A stretch of 64,000 nt of DNA from contig NC_133401.1 in assembly GCF_047511655.1 (NCBI RefSeq), positions 15,904,001 through 15,968,000 on the forward strand, in the 5' to 3' direction. Position 1 is the stretch's first letter; each line of letters starts with the position of its first letter. The notes under the pieces are model-generated. The model was not told the origin of the DNA. It was given only the letters and a program-made list of their open reading frames with translations, and ran no database searches. Shown one piece after another: positions 42,720-53,009 of the stretch. The stretch comes from Castor canadensis. Taxonomy: Eukaryota; Chordata; Mammalia; Rodentia; Castoridae. The position numbers and the translations under genes were made by a program.

Positions 42720-42836
42720 ATCTCCTCCCTTGGAGAGGTGGGGTAGGGGCCATGGCCAGTCCAGAGTCAAGGTCAGCAGCAATAAACATGGACGCTTGCT
42801 GCTGGCCTCCGGCCAACAGCTCGGGCTACTCACCCG
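42720..42836 (+). other. Candidate 5' non-coding exon of CEACAM19
   Basis: Relatively CpG-containing sequence about 400 bp after the promoter-like island ends at a consensus donor, CACCCG|GTAAGG (GT at 42837). A candidate matching acceptor, TGTGCTTCCAG, ends at 45229, within 190 bp of the CEACAM19 ATG. The left boundary is unknown. No transcript evidence is available. Confidence 0.25.
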
Positions 42837-43024
42837 GTAAGGGGGCAAGGTGCGTCCCCACCGTCCAGAGGAGGAAGTGGGGGGTCACCATCCCAGCCCC
42901 CTCCCTCAGCCAAGAGGGGACAGAACTGGGCTGACAGCCAGGCTTACTGCCCAAGGCAGGGCTGCCTTGGAGCCCGCAGCTCACCTGGGCCACACTCCTC
43001 AAGATGGCACGAAGTCAAGGGTCC

Positions 43025-43430
43025 CGGGCTGGCAGAGTGGCTGTAGTGGTACAGCGCCTGCCTAGCAAGCGTGAGGCCCTGAGTTCAAACTCCAGTGCCA
43101 CCAAAAAAAAAAAAGAGTCGAGGGCCCTGATTTGCGCCAGTGTAGGGGGTCGAAAGATGCCTGGTGACATGTCCAACACACACACACACACGTGATCTTC
43201 CCTGCTGCTCCAAAATCTCACCGCGGCAGACGATGCCTGGCACTCCCCACCATGGACCTCTACATCAACCCTCTGAACAGAAACCTCTGGAAATGTCCCT
43301 CTGTCCAGTGTGATGGCCACCAATCGCATGGGGCCTGTGAGCACTCAAGAGTGGCTGGAGTTTGAACTCAGAGCTTCACGCTTGTTAGGCAGGTGCCGTA
43401 CCGCTTAAGCCATGGCCCTAGTCCATGGAA
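43025..43430. repeat. Two ID-like SINEs
   Basis: 43025-43110 sense (GGCTGGCAGAGTGGCTGTAGTGGTACAGCGCC...CCAGTGCCACC) and 43350-43430 antisense (GGAGTTTGAACTCAGAGC...GTACCGCTTAAGCC), with a CA run between. Confidence 0.82.
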
Positions 43431-43559
43431 CCAAATTCTTTTTAATGACTTTTTCCCTCTTTTGCTAGATACCAAAATAACGAATTGATTCCCCCAGAAT
43501 CCTCCACAGGTGACCAATTAAGGAGCTAATTTTTTTAATGAAGTTTAAAATGTATATTA

Positions 43560-43990
43560 AAAGCCAAGTGTCAATGGTTTATGCCTGTAATCCCAGCTAC
43601 TTAGAAGGCTGAGATGGGGAGGATCCAGGTTCAAGGCTAGCCGGGGCAAATAGGTCTCAAGACCCCATCTCCAAAATAACCAGAGCAAAATGGACTGGGG
43701 GAGTGGCTCAAGCATTAGAGCTCTTGCTTTGCAAGCACAAAGTCCTGAGTTCAAACCTTAGTACCCCCAAAAATATAATTAATTAATTCATTAATTAACC
43801 AGAGCAAAAAGGGTAGAGGCATGGCTCCAGGGGTAGAGCACCTGCCTCGCAAGTGGAAGCCCTCAGTTCAAACCCCGGTACCACAAAAAAGAATTATACA
43901 TTAAAGTCGGGGCAAGGCTCAGTGGAAGAGTGCTTGCCTGGCGTTCGTGAGGCCCTGCATTCCATCCCAGCACTAAAAAGCAAGCAAGTA
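43560..43990 (+). repeat. Dimeric SINE followed by ID-like units
   Basis: Full dimer at 43562-43775, a second ID-like unit (43800-43890) and a third (43905-43990), all sense. Confidence 0.85.
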
Positions 43991-44212
43991 AATAAAATAA
44001 ATACACTAAAATGAAACATTCATTTATATGCAAATAGAAACTTGAATTTATATTATTTAAATTTAAATAATGTATTTAAATAGCCACATGGGACTGTATA
44101 ATTTATAGTTATATCTAAGTAGTCAACATGTCTGATGGCTACAATGTAAGAGAGTACAACCCTGGGCCCTTCACCACCCAACCTGTGTCCCAACAGAGCT
44201 GAAAACCACACA

Positions 44213-44385
44213 CAGTTAGGCATGGTGATACACACCTGTAATCCCAGCTCTAGGGAGGCTGAGACAGGAGGATCACGAATTTGAGGCAACATAAGAAGAA
44301 CTTTGCTCAAGAAAATTAAGTGTTCAGTGGTAGAACACTTGTCTAGCAGGCAAAAGGCCCTGGGTTCAAGTCTCAGTTCTTGAAA
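44213..44385 (+). repeat. Dimeric SINE, shortened
   Basis: GTTAGGCATGGTGATACACACC...GTGTTCAGTGGTAGAACACTTGTCTAGC...GGTTCAAGTCTCAG. Confidence 0.82.
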
Positions 44386-44459
44386 AAATGGAACAAGTGG
44401 CCCCTCCTACCTCTCACCATCACCGGTGCGCATGCCTCTCCCACTCAGCCCTCCACCAT

Positions 44460-44650
44460 CTTCCCAGCCACCTCCCTTTTGTGTAAGCCCTCCCCACAGC
44501 TTGGTGCAACACACCCCACCCCACCCATCACCTGCCTCTTTCTGGAGTGATTGCAGATCTAGGCTGAGATGTCCCCTCCCCCAGGGAGCCCTCCCTGCCC
44601 CTCAGGCTAGGTGAGGTGTCCCCTTAGTTCTCCCTCCCTCACATCCCTGA
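44460..44650 (+). repeat. LINE L2 fragment
   Basis: AGATGTCCCCTCCCCCAGGGAGCCCTCCCTGCCCC...CCCTTAGTTCTCCCTCCCTCACATCCCTGATCAC resembles L2 3' sequence. Confidence 0.45.
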
Positions 44651-44775
44651 TCACTTTGGATGATCACTGGGAATGGATCTGACCCAGGACTGTTATCCCA
44701 CTAAGAACAGAGGGCGGGCAGGGGGGTCTCAACGACTACTGTGTGACGAGGCTGGGCATGAGTACTGTGTGTTGG

Positions 44776-44905
44776 AGTGGATGGATGGATGGATGGATGC
44801 ATGGATGGATGGACAGATGCATGGATGGATGGATGGTTGCATGAATGAATGGCTAGGCAGGTGGGAAGGATGGATGCATGGGTGCATGGATGGATGGATG
44901 GACGA
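44776..44905 (+). repeat. (TGGA)n degenerate array
   Basis: TGGATGGATGGATGCATGG-type units over about 130 bp, a second TGGA array in this window. Confidence 0.9.
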
Positions 44906-44929
44906 ATGCATTTGAAAACGCTGAGCTTA

Positions 44930-45040
44930 AGAGTGAGCCAACATGGGTTGAATCCCACCTCTGCCACCCACAGAGCTCCTGTCCTCCTGAGCCTCAGTTC
45001 CCTCATCCATGCAATGAGAGCAATGTCATGTGGTGGCTGC
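44930..45040 (+). repeat. MIR
   Basis: GGGTTGAATCCCACCTCTGCCACCCACAGAGCTCC...GAGCCTCAGTTCCCTCATCCATGCAATGAGAGCAATG. Confidence 0.7.
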
Positions 45041-45412
45041 TGGTGTGAGGGCCAGCTGCAAGGGTATTGCCCAAGAGAGGCCGTTGTGCTGTGGCTGAAA
45101 TTACTGCTGCTGACAGTGGTAAGACTGTGGGAAGACTGGGTGGAGGGACCAGAGGAGAAGGAGGCGGGAGAAGCCCCAGGCAGTTCCCATCACCTGGAAA
45201 ACTGGTTCCACTGGTGTCTGTGCTTCCAGCTCAGGGCACACAGGTGGAGCCCGGGGAAGCTGCAGAAGGGGGTGCTGGTGCTGGGCAGCCTCACTGTGTC
45301 TTGAGGCAGCCCTGGAAAGCCCCGCTGAGCCTCCCCCTCCTTCAGACAGTTGGGACCCAGGCCTCTTGGGCATCCAGACAGTGACCCTTGGGTGTCTCCA
45401 CAAGACACCAGG

Positions 45413-45467
45413 ATGGAGATTCTCAAGGGGACCCAGGGCAGCTTCCCCAAGGTCCTCTTGCTCACAG
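45413..45467 (+). CDS. CEACAM19: CEACAM19 exon 1 coding part
   Basis: ATG in CCAGGATGG encodes MEILKGTQGSFPKVLLLT, close to human MEIPMGTQGCFSKSLLLS. Donor CACAG|GTAAGG, phase 1. A possible acceptor at 45229 would begin the exon with a 5' UTR. Confidence 0.92.
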
Positions 45468-48400
45468 GTAAGGAGAAAACAAACCTGAGGACTGGGGTGG
45501 GGGGGTCTTAGCCCCAGGAGGAGGGTTGGGGGGGAAGGAAGACTAAGAAATTATAAGAGTAAGCTGGGGGCGGGGCAGTAGCATCACAATTGCATCCTCC
45601 TTTCACTATGGAATTTTCTAGAACGCCAGAATCACCAGGACAGGAACTTACGTGTGTTTGTTTCCTGGATGTTAGTGAGTAGGAATTTACAGAATTTTGA
45701 GTGCACGGTGTAGAGTTGGCATGGTGGTTTATATAACCTATATGCCTGTAAGTATTGATTGAATAAATGAATGAATGAATCAGAGAGTCTGAGTGATTAG
45801 GCGTGGGCCACACAGCATCTCAGGACAGAGAAACCCGTTTTTTTTGTTGTTGTTGTTGTTGTTTTGCGGTTCTGGGGTTTGAACTCAGGGCCTCCACCTT
45901 GAGCCACTCCACCAGCCCTGTTTTGTGCAGGATTTTTTTGAGATAGGGTCTCTCAAACTGTTTGCCTGGGCTGGCTTTGAACCTCGATCCTCCTGATCTC
46001 TGTCTCCTGGGTAGCTAGGATTACAGGTGTGAGCCACTGGCGCCTGGCCAGAAAAAAATCTTCTGTGCTAGTGGGATGGCACACCTGTGGCATCTGTGCC
46101 CACATTCTGGCTCTGAACCCAGAGCACTCATCACTAACGGAACCCGACACTGAGCCCCTGCTCCGGCTGAGGGTCCCTAGCCAGGACGAAGCTGTGGTCG
46201 CAACCCCAGCCTCGCCTGACTCCCCACAGCCTCCATCCTGGCCCTCTGGCTGCCCCAAGGCTCCTGGGCCACTCTCCACATCCAGAAGATCCCAGAGAGA
46301 CCTCAAAAGGACCAGGACCTCCTCCTGTCTGTCCTCGGGGTCCCCAACACCTTCCAGGACTTCACCTGGTACCTGGGGGAGGACACGGATGGAGGCACCA
46401 GGCTCTTCACCTACATTCCCGAGCTTCAACGGCCCCAGAGGGACGGCAGTGCCATGGGACAGCGTGACATCGTGGGCTTCCAGAATGGCTCCCTGCTGCT
46501 GCGCCGGGCCCAGCCCTCGGACAGTGGCACCTACCAAGTAGCCGTCACTGTCAACCCGGCCTGGACCATGAGGGCCAAGACAGAGGTCCAGGTGGCTGGT
46601 GAGAGTGAGGGGCCGGGGAAGGAAGTGGGGGGACTGATGCCCTGAGCGGGTACCAGTTCTGCGGGTACATACACTGATTGAGCGACTACTGTATACCAGG
46701 CTTTGGAGATTCTGTTCCATCTTCACACACATTAACTAACGAAATAGCCAGGCTGGTGGCTCATGCTTGTAATCCTACCTACTTGGGAGGCTGAGATTGG
46801 GAGGATCGAGGTTCCCAGGCAAAAAGTTCCTGAGACCTCATTGTAACCAACAGCGGGCCATGGTGGCTTGGGGAGGCTGAGATCAGGAGGATGGTGGTTC
46901 CAAGCCAGCCCACGGGGAACAAAATGAGACCCCATCTCCAAAATAACCACAGGAAAATGGACAGGAGGTGTGGCAATAGGACACCTGCTTTGCAATCCCA
47001 AAGCCCTGAATTCAAACCCCAGTCCCAGCAAAAGAAAAAAAGTTCTTGTAAGCCTCCCAAATTCTGGGATTACAGGGATACACCACCATGGCTGGCCCAT
47101 ATACATTTGTGTATGTGATACTGTGGTTTGAACTCAAGGCCTCATGCTTGCTAGGCAGGAGCTCTATGACTTGAGCCACTCCTCCAGCTGTTTCAGGGAT
47201 TTTTTTTTTCCTTTAGTTATTTTTCAGATAGGCTCTCAATTTTTGCCTGGGACCAGCCTCCAACCAGGATCCTCCTGTGTACACCTCTTGCACAACTGAG
47301 ATTACATAGTGGTAACACTATGCCCAGCTTGTCGGTGAAATAAGGTTTTTGCCCTGGCTAGCCTTAAACTGTGGTCCTCCCTACCTCTACCTCTGAGTAG
47401 CTGAGATTATAGGAGTGAGTCACCACCCCTGGTCTCCAAGTACAATTCTGTACACTTTCCCTAGAGCATCACTTCTCACCCATGGCACTACAGACATTTG
47501 CGGCTGGACCAGCTAATATTTTAGAGTAGAGGGACGTGTGTGGCAGAGATGACTGGCAATGCCCCCGGCCTCTGTGCTGGGATTACAGGCGCCCCCATGC
47601 AAAGTGTCAAATTTTGCAACATTTTGGGTAAGAATTTTCAGACTAGGGAGTATTCAACCAGTAACAGTAACATGAAAGCTCACAGCACACTTGCTATGTA
47701 CAGATGCTCAGTCAGGGGACATTGTCCAGGGAGATGTCAGCAGCTCATTTGACAGGGACCACCATTCAGAGACCGAGGTTCAGACAGGGATGGGGGGGCT
47801 GGGGGGTTTTAAGAAGCCAGGTATGGTGGTGTACACCTGCAATCCCAGCTTCTGGGGAAGCTGAGGCAGGAGGATTGCCGTCCAAGGACAGCAGGACAAA
47901 AGCATGAGAGACCCTATCTGAAAAACCAAATAAAACAAAAGGGCAGGGGGGGCGGTGTGTGTGGCTCAGGTGGTAGAGCGCTTGCCTGGCATGCTTGAGG
48001 CGTTCCTTTTCCTTTTTGGCCGTACTGGGGTTTGAACGCAGGGCTTGCTAGGCAGGCCTCTACCACCTGAGTCACGCCCAAACCCTTTTGTTTGTAATCT
48101 GTTTTTGAGACAGGGTCTCAAACTCAAGATCCTCCTACCTTGGCCTCCAGATTATCTGGGATTACAGGCGTGCACAGACGCACCTGGTTGGGGATGCACT
48201 GAGTTTTATTTTCAGATCTAAAACCCAGGGAAGGCTCCGGATGGGAAACAGTGCACGGCACATCAGCACTGTGGGGGGTCACTGGTGCCTTGAGTGCAGG
48301 GCACCCTCAGGGACTCAACCCATCCTCTCTCACCCCCAGAAATTAACAAGCAGCCATCCACCGCACACCTGCCCTTGAACGCGTGGATGGTGGCAGCCGC

Positions 48401-49514
48401 CATCATTGGGCCTCTGGCCTTTGGGTTCTTCCTCATTGGCAGCATTGCGTATCTTCTGGTGACACGGGGCTGGAGGGGCCGGAGCCCCAGGTACAGGGTC
48501 CCAGTCCCACCCCCTTCTCTCTCTGCCCTCTCCCTCCTCCCCTGTCCTCTCAGCCCCATGACTGTCCTGCAGGACCCCCTGCCGGGCAGCCCACCTGGCC
48601 ATGTCATTATCTTAATGGGGTCCTTCCTGTGCCCCAGGACGGCCACCACAGAGAAGCCGGAGCTGGGGCCCACGCATGATGCAGGTAAGCTGGGAGCCCC
48701 GTTCTCTCCACCACCACCCCAGTCCTTTCAGCTGCCGCCTCTCCCCCCAACTCGAGGCCTCCCAATCCTGCCTCCCACTCAGCCCTCCCGGGACCCTCAG
48801 ACTCAGTGCCACCCCAAAACCTGCCTGTTGTTCTCTACTCACCTCTGACACCATTACGTGGTGAGCCCTGTTCACCCCCACAGGCTACCACAACCCAGGA
48901 CCCATCTCCTGAATCCCCACATCCAGTTTCTCTGCTCCAAAGCCCTCCATGGCTCCCCAGTGCCCTTGGGTCAAAGTTCAGACTCCTTAGCGTGACTCTC
49001 AGGTGTCTTTCTCTCTCACCATGACACAATCCAGAAGGACCAAACACGGGCCCTCAAACACGGCTAGCTTCCCACAGCCCCCAACACACTGAGTTGTCAT
49101 GAGCTGGGGACAGGTCTGACTCTCCCCGTGGACTGTGAGCCCCAGGAAGGCAGAGCCCGAATGTCTTAGTCACCAACCTGTCCCCAGCACACATTTGGGC
49201 AGAAGGAGTTGGTGGGAATGTTAGTTGAATAAATGAATGAATGGGAAGGGCAGGCAGGGTAGGCCTGGGGGCTCCATCTGTCAGCTGGCTCCTCCGCCTG
49301 TCCTCTACTGCAGATGACAACAATGTCTATGAAGTCATGCCATCTCCTGTCTTCCTGGTGTCCCCCATCAGTGACATGGGGCCCATGAACTCAGCCACAG
49401 TAAGTCCCATCCCCACCCTGTCCCCTAAGCTGACTTCTAACAGGCGCCCTCTGAGCCCGCCATGGTGCCTGGTGCACAGTTTGGGAGCCATGTATCTTTC
49501 TCTGTCTCTGTCTT

Positions 49515-49553
<39 letters not shown>

Positions 49554-50428
49554 ACAATGTTCCTGGGTTGTTTTGTTTTCTTTTGTTGGAGACAGGCTCT
49601 CATTGTGCAACCCAGGCCGGCCTTGAGATCCTCCCGCCTCAGCCTCCTGAGTGAAGAGGCCCCGAGGCCTCACAGTCAAAGGGGTGATGAGAACCTTGAA
49701 CCCAGGCGTGTCAGAGCACCAGGATCAAAGGTTTCAGGGGAGCCGGTGCTGGTGGCTCACGCCTGTAATCCTAACTACTTGGGAGGCTGAGATAGAGATC
49801 GGGAGGATGGCAGTTTGAGGCCAGCCTGGGCAAATAGTTCGAGAGACCCCATCTCCAAAATAACCAGAGCAAAATGGGGCTGGAGGTGTGGCTCAAGCGG
49901 TAGAGCTCCTGCTTTGCAAGGACAAAGCCCTGAGTTCAAACCCCAGTCCCAGCAAAAAGCAAAATAAAACAAACAAAAAATAGGTTGCAGGTTTGGGGGC
50001 GCCTGGCTCACCTGTGCCCTTCCCTTGCAGCCCCAACTCCCAACCCAGCAGCCACAGCAAGAACCTCACCACTACCAGGTGAGGAGGGGGCGGGGGAGGG
50101 GCATTGGAGACCCCAGAGCAGGGATGGGTCTGGACAGCCCAGGATGGGGGCGTCGATCCTCACCGCTCCCGCACACTTGTCCGGGACGCCCTGAAACCCC
50201 CCACCCGCCAAGACTGCAGTGTCCTCTTCTGTTGCGTTTGCACGGGAGGAACAAGGCCCAGACAGGGAAAGGTGATGGCCCAGAGTCTCACAGCGGGTCA
50301 GGTTCTGGTGGAACCCATCCCCAGGGGCCAGTCCCAGACTGTCCCTCTCCTATTTGTCCCTGTCCCTGTATCTCTCTGCCTTCTTCTCAGCGCCTCTGTT
50401 GATAGACCTCTGTGTGCACCTTTGCCTG

Positions 50429-50463
<35 letters not shown>

Positions 50464-50794
50464 TAATCCCTCTCAAACTCTTTCTCTCTATTGCGTTGCA
50501 TATCTTTGATTCCCCCTCGTCACTCATTTTCTCTGTTTTCCATGTCTCTGTCCCCCCACCTTGTCTGTCACTCTCATCTCCCTCTATGGCTCCCCCAGGT
50601 CCCCTGTCTCTGGGGCTCACTTTCTTTCCCTCTTGGCCTTCCATTCTCTCTGTGGGTTTCTTGTTCATCTCTCAGTCCTGCCTGATTCCTCTCTCTGTCT
50701 CCCCCACACCCCATCATTGCTCCCCTCTGCCCTCCCCCAGGACCTGCTAAACCCCGACCTGGCCCCTTACTCCCAGCTGGTGCCAGCACCCTGA
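45413..50794 (+). CDS. CEACAM19: CEACAM19, complete 269-aa coding region
   Basis: Single-pass membrane member of the CEA family. Seven coding exons join 45413-45467, 46230-46598, 48340-48490, 48638-48684, 49314-49399, 50031-50078 and 50741-50794. Order: signal peptide (about 1-32), one CEACAM N-type Ig domain without the usual disulfide (about 33-140), transmembrane helix (157-183), cytoplasmic tail of about 86 residues. QKIPERPQKDQDLLLSV, GSAMGQRDIVGF, MRAKTEVQV, TATTEKPELGP, YEVMPSPVFLVSPISD and DLLNPD...YSQLVP match remembered human CEACAM19 (300 aa). Part of the length difference is the intron between exons 3 and 4, which is open in frame. The tail ends with YQDL-x7-YSQL, an ITAM-type spacing, suggesting activating signalling through Src/Syk kinases as in CEACAM3/4 (inference). 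It lies downstream of PVR as in human. Confidence 0.94.
45838..46050 (-). repeat. Dimeric SINE (antisense)
   Basis: GTTTTGCGGTTCTGGGGTTTGAACTCAGGGCC...GCCACTCCACCAGCCC...GAGCCACTGGCGCCTGGCC, CEACAM19 intron 1. Confidence 0.9.
46230..46598 (+). CDS. CEACAM19: CEACAM19 exon 2, Ig N domain
   Basis: Acceptor CTCCCCACAG, donor GTGGCTG|GTGAGA; 369 nt, phase 1-1. Completes the signal peptide (ASILALWLPQGSWA) and encodes the N domain: FTWYLGE, TRLFTYIP, GQRDIVGFQNGSLLLRRAQP, SDSGTYQVAV. Confidence 0.94.
46745..47440. repeat. Run of SINEs in CEACAM19 intron 2
   Basis: Sense partial B1 (46747-46850), sense dimer (46858-47038), antisense B1 tail (47042-47098) and an antisense dimer (47110-47440). Confidence 0.82.
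47815..48190. repeat. Sense then antisense SINE
   Basis: 47815-48003 sense dimer (GCCAGGTATGGTGGTGTACACC...GTGTGGCTCAGGTGGTAGAGCGC); 48010-48190 antisense dimer starting GGCCGTACTGGGGTTTGAACGCAGGG. They meet tail to tail. Confidence 0.82.
48340..48490 (+). CDS. CEACAM19: CEACAM19 exon 3, transmembrane
   Basis: Acceptor CTCACCCCCAG. Encodes EINKQPSTAHLPLNA, the helix WMVAAAIIGPLAFGFFLIGS-IAYLLVT, and RGWRGRSP. The donor AGCCCCAG|GTACAG is in phase 2. The reading frame stays open past this donor to the next exon. Confidence 0.9.
48491..48637 (+). other. CEACAM19: CEACAM19 intron 3, open in frame (possible retained intron)
   Basis: The intron is 147 nt, exactly 49 codons, begins GT, ends AG and contains no stop in the CEACAM19 frame. 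Retention would insert a Pro/Ser/Leu-rich segment (YRVPVPPPSLSAL...) after the membrane. Human CEACAM19, as I recall it, has a Pro/Ser-rich segment at the same place. Confidence 0.6.
48638..48684 (+). CDS. CEACAM19: CEACAM19 exon 4
   Basis: Acceptor CCTGTGCCCCAG, donor GATGCAG|GTAAGC. Encodes TATTEKPELGPTHDA (human ATTEKPELGPAHDA). Confidence 0.9.
48900..49235 (+). repeat. LINE L2 3' region
   Basis: CCAAAGCCCTCCATGGCTCCCCAGTGCCC...GTCAAAGTTCAGACTCC...GGACTGTGAGCCCCAGGAAGGCAGAGCC...GAATAAATGAATGAATG, L2 3' end in sense. Confidence 0.65.
49314..49399 (+). CDS. CEACAM19: CEACAM19 exon 5
   Basis: Acceptor CTCTACTGCAG, donor CCACA|GTAAGT, leaving in phase 0. Encodes DDNNVYEVMPSPVFLVSPISD and MGPMNSAT; holds a YEVM tyrosine site. 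Confidence 0.92.
49505..49553 (+). repeat. (TCTG/CT)n microsatellite
   Basis: CTGTCTGTCTGTCTG then CT repeats, CEACAM19 intron 5. Confidence 0.92.
49570..49965. repeat. B1 fragment and dimeric SINE
   Basis: 49575-49655 antisense B1 fragment (GAGACAGGCTCTCATTGTGCAACCC...CCTCAGCCTCCTGAGTG); 49742-49965 full sense dimer (GCCGGTGCTGGTGGCTCACGCC...GTTCAAACCCCAGTCCCAGC). Confidence 0.88.
50031..50078 (+). CDS. CEACAM19: CEACAM19 exon 6
   Basis: Acceptor TTCCCTTGCAG, donor CCAG|GTGAGG, 16 codons in phase 0-0: PQLPTQQPQQEPHHYQ. The final Tyr-Gln is the first half of the ITAM-type YxxL. Confidence 0.9.
50432..50460 (+). repeat. (CT)n microsatellite
   Basis: CT run in CEACAM19 intron 6, inside a broadly CT-rich intron. 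Confidence 0.92.
50741..50794 (+). CDS. CEACAM19: CEACAM19 exon 7, C-terminus
   Basis: Acceptor GCCCTCCCCCAG. Encodes DLLNPDLAPYSQLVPAP then TGA (50792-50794). With exon 6 it makes YQDLLNPDLAPYSQL. Human ends DLLNPDPAPYCQLVPTS. Confidence 0.93.
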   Translation, partial: DLLNPDLAPYSQLVPAP

Positions 50795-51433
50795 AGGGCT
50801 CTCGGTGAGGCCAGGACAAAGCCTCGTCTGTCTTCCGGGGGCCTCAAACCTGCAGAAAAGACACCTGAAACCCACAGGACAAGGTCATCAGGAACGGGCC
50901 AGCCCCACATGGGGCAGGTGTCCCAGAAAGGACAGGAGAGCACAGGCCCAGTTCCTCCCTCCCTGCCCAAGTGTCAACGCCCCCTACAGTCTGCTCCTCC
51001 CCCACCTGGCCAGGCCTGGGGAAAGGCCCCATCCAGATCCTAGCCGGGAAGGTGGGTGGTCTCCACCCACCTGGCACCTGCTTGGCCAGGCCTCCAGCCA
51101 TCTGTCCTCACTGTCCCACCTCCACTCTATTAGTCACCCTCAGAGCCCCTTCCCAGGGACAAAGCAGCACCCACCACACAGGTCCCAAGGGGAGAGGCTT
51201 GTGGTCCCAGAGGACAGTCCTGGCAAGTTAAGCCTGCCCTGCCCAGGCAGCTCTGCCCCCCCAAAATCCAGCCACTCAGATCGGCTGCCAACTTCTGAAA
51301 ACAGCCACCACTTTGAATGTCACCAGGTCCCTCAGTGCAGTGACTCCCTGCTCCCTGCTCCACCCAGCCTCCCTCCCATCCCCAATGTGGGCTCAGCCTG
51401 TCACCCTTTAATTTATTCATTCATTCATTCAGC

Positions 51434-51439
51434 AATAAA
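51434..51439 (+). terminator. CEACAM19: CEACAM19 polyadenylation signal
   Basis: AATAAA about 640 bp after the stop, followed by a TG-rich stretch (GCCTTTGTGTGTCTAG), a usual poly(A) site arrangement. The 3' UTR 50795 to about 51455 is otherwise unique sequence. Confidence 0.7.
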
Positions 51440-51459
51440 TGAGCCTTTGTGTGTCTAGA

Positions 51460-51895
51460 CCCTTACAGCTTTGACAGGGAGGGGCGCTAGCAGGGGAGAC
51501 ATGAAACTAAATGAATGCTAATGTCTCTCATGCCGACAAGTGTGCCAGGGAAAACAGAGGGGAGAAAGGATCGGGAGTGTTGGGAGACTGAGATTTTCAG
51601 TAGGGAGGGCAGAGAAGGTGACATCTCACTGAGAAAGTGACAAATAAACAAAACTCTGAATCTAAGGGGAGGAAGGGAGCCATGTGGGGTTCTAGAAGGA
51701 GAACATTCCAGGGAGGGGGGGGAAAACAGCTGGTGCAAAGGCCCTGAGGTAGGAATGTGCCTGGCAGGTTTAAAGAGCAGCAAGGAGGCCAGAGCCGTGG
51801 GCAGAAGGGTAAAAGATGAGGACTAAGTGTGGGGTGGATCATACAAAACCGTGCAGACACCACCAGACTGGCTTTTGCTCTGGAGTCAAGGGAGA
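51460..51895 (-). repeat. LINE L2 (antisense)
   Basis: GGTGACATCTCACTGAGAAAGTG...AGAACATTCCAGGGAGG...AACAGCTGGTGCAAAGGCCCTGAGG is antisense L2. Confidence 0.65.
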
Positions 51896-52115
51896 CTATG
51901 TAGGCTGAATAATAGTTCCCAAAGCCACCTACATCCCAGTCACCTGTGAATGTCACCTCCTGTGGCAAAAGACTTTACATGTGTGATTCAGTTCAGCCTC
52001 TAGAGATGGGCAGATGAGTTTGAATTACCCAGGTGGGCTTTGGTGTAATCACAAGGGGTCTGATGAGGGACACAGGAATGACAGTTGGAAGATGCTGTGA
52101 CAATAGGCGGGGAGG
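51895..52115 (+). repeat. Ancient LTR-like repeat (probably MLT1-class MaLR)
   Basis: GGCTGAATAATAGTTCCCAAAGCC...GGCAAAAGACTTTACATGTGTGATTCAG...GGTGTAATCACAAGGGGTC resembles an old mammalian MaLR LTR; the subfamily is uncertain. Broken, no interior. Confidence 0.5.
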
Positions 52116-52174
52116 GTCACAGCCAGGCAGTGCCTCCAATCTAGCTATTCAGTGCTTGAAAGATCCCATCAAAC

Positions 52175-52515
52175 TGGGAACCAGTGGCTCACGCCTGTAA
52201 TCCCAGCTACTCAGGAGACAGCAATCAGGAGGATCACGGTTCAAAGTCAGCCCAGGCAAATAGTTCTCGAGACCCTATCTCAAAAAAAAAAAAAATCACA
52301 AAAAATAAAACGGGGGGGGGTAGCTGATGGAATGGCTCAAGGCATAGGCCCTGAGTTCAATTCCCCCTACCACACACACACACAGATATAAATGGGTGGA
52401 TTGTGTCCAAGTGTGGTGGTGCACACCTGTAATCCCAACATGTGGGAGGCTGAGGCAGGAGGATGGAGAGTTTCAGGCCAGCCTGGGTGACATCACAAGA
52501 CCCTATTCCAAAACA
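52175..52515 (+). repeat. Dimeric SINE and B1 unit
   Basis: 52177-52375 dimer (GGGAACCAGTGGCTCACGCC...GAATGGCTCAAGGCATAGGCCC); 52407-52515 B1 (CAAGTGTGGTGGTGCACACC...GGCCAGCCTGGGTGACATC). Confidence 0.87.
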
Positions 52516-53009
52516 AAATTGATTAATTAAAAATAAATAAATAAGTACATTTGGATGGCATGGGAATGACACCTCAATAAAAGCATTTTTAAGAAGAATG
52601 AGGAAGGAAAGGGAAGGAGGGAGGGAGAGAGATGGATTTCACAGGTCAGTCTTGAATCCTCCGGGCCTGTTGGAGACAGAAGGCAACTTCAGAAGACCGG
52701 GTTGGGACTGGGGACAGTGAGCCGTGAAGACCTGACACATTGTCACCCCAGAAACCTCATCTTTTATCCCTGGTTGGGGTTCCTGGCCATGACCTGTGGG
52801 GAGCGTGCATGTCCCTGCCCAGCCAGCAGGGGGCAGCAGAGGTCTGCACCGCCCAGCTTCTGCCCCCTTGTTTGCTCTCTGGACGCTGGGAGGGTGCGCC
52901 CAGGCACCCCAGCCCAAAGCATGGGCTCCTCACTCACCACCGGCTATGATGGGTGCGCCTGAGGGCTCCTGACCTCTCCCATCCTCCTTGTTGCCATCCA
53001 CCCTCCATG

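Noticed and set aside
44776-44905. CRISPR-like regular repeat
   Set aside because: This is a plain degenerate tetranucleotide microsatellite in vertebrate DNA, without unique spacers.
45953-46732. 259-codon minus-strand ORF opposite CEACAM19 exon 2
   Set aside because: It is the GC-rich antisense shadow of the Ig exon plus a SINE; the plus strand matches CEACAM19 clearly.
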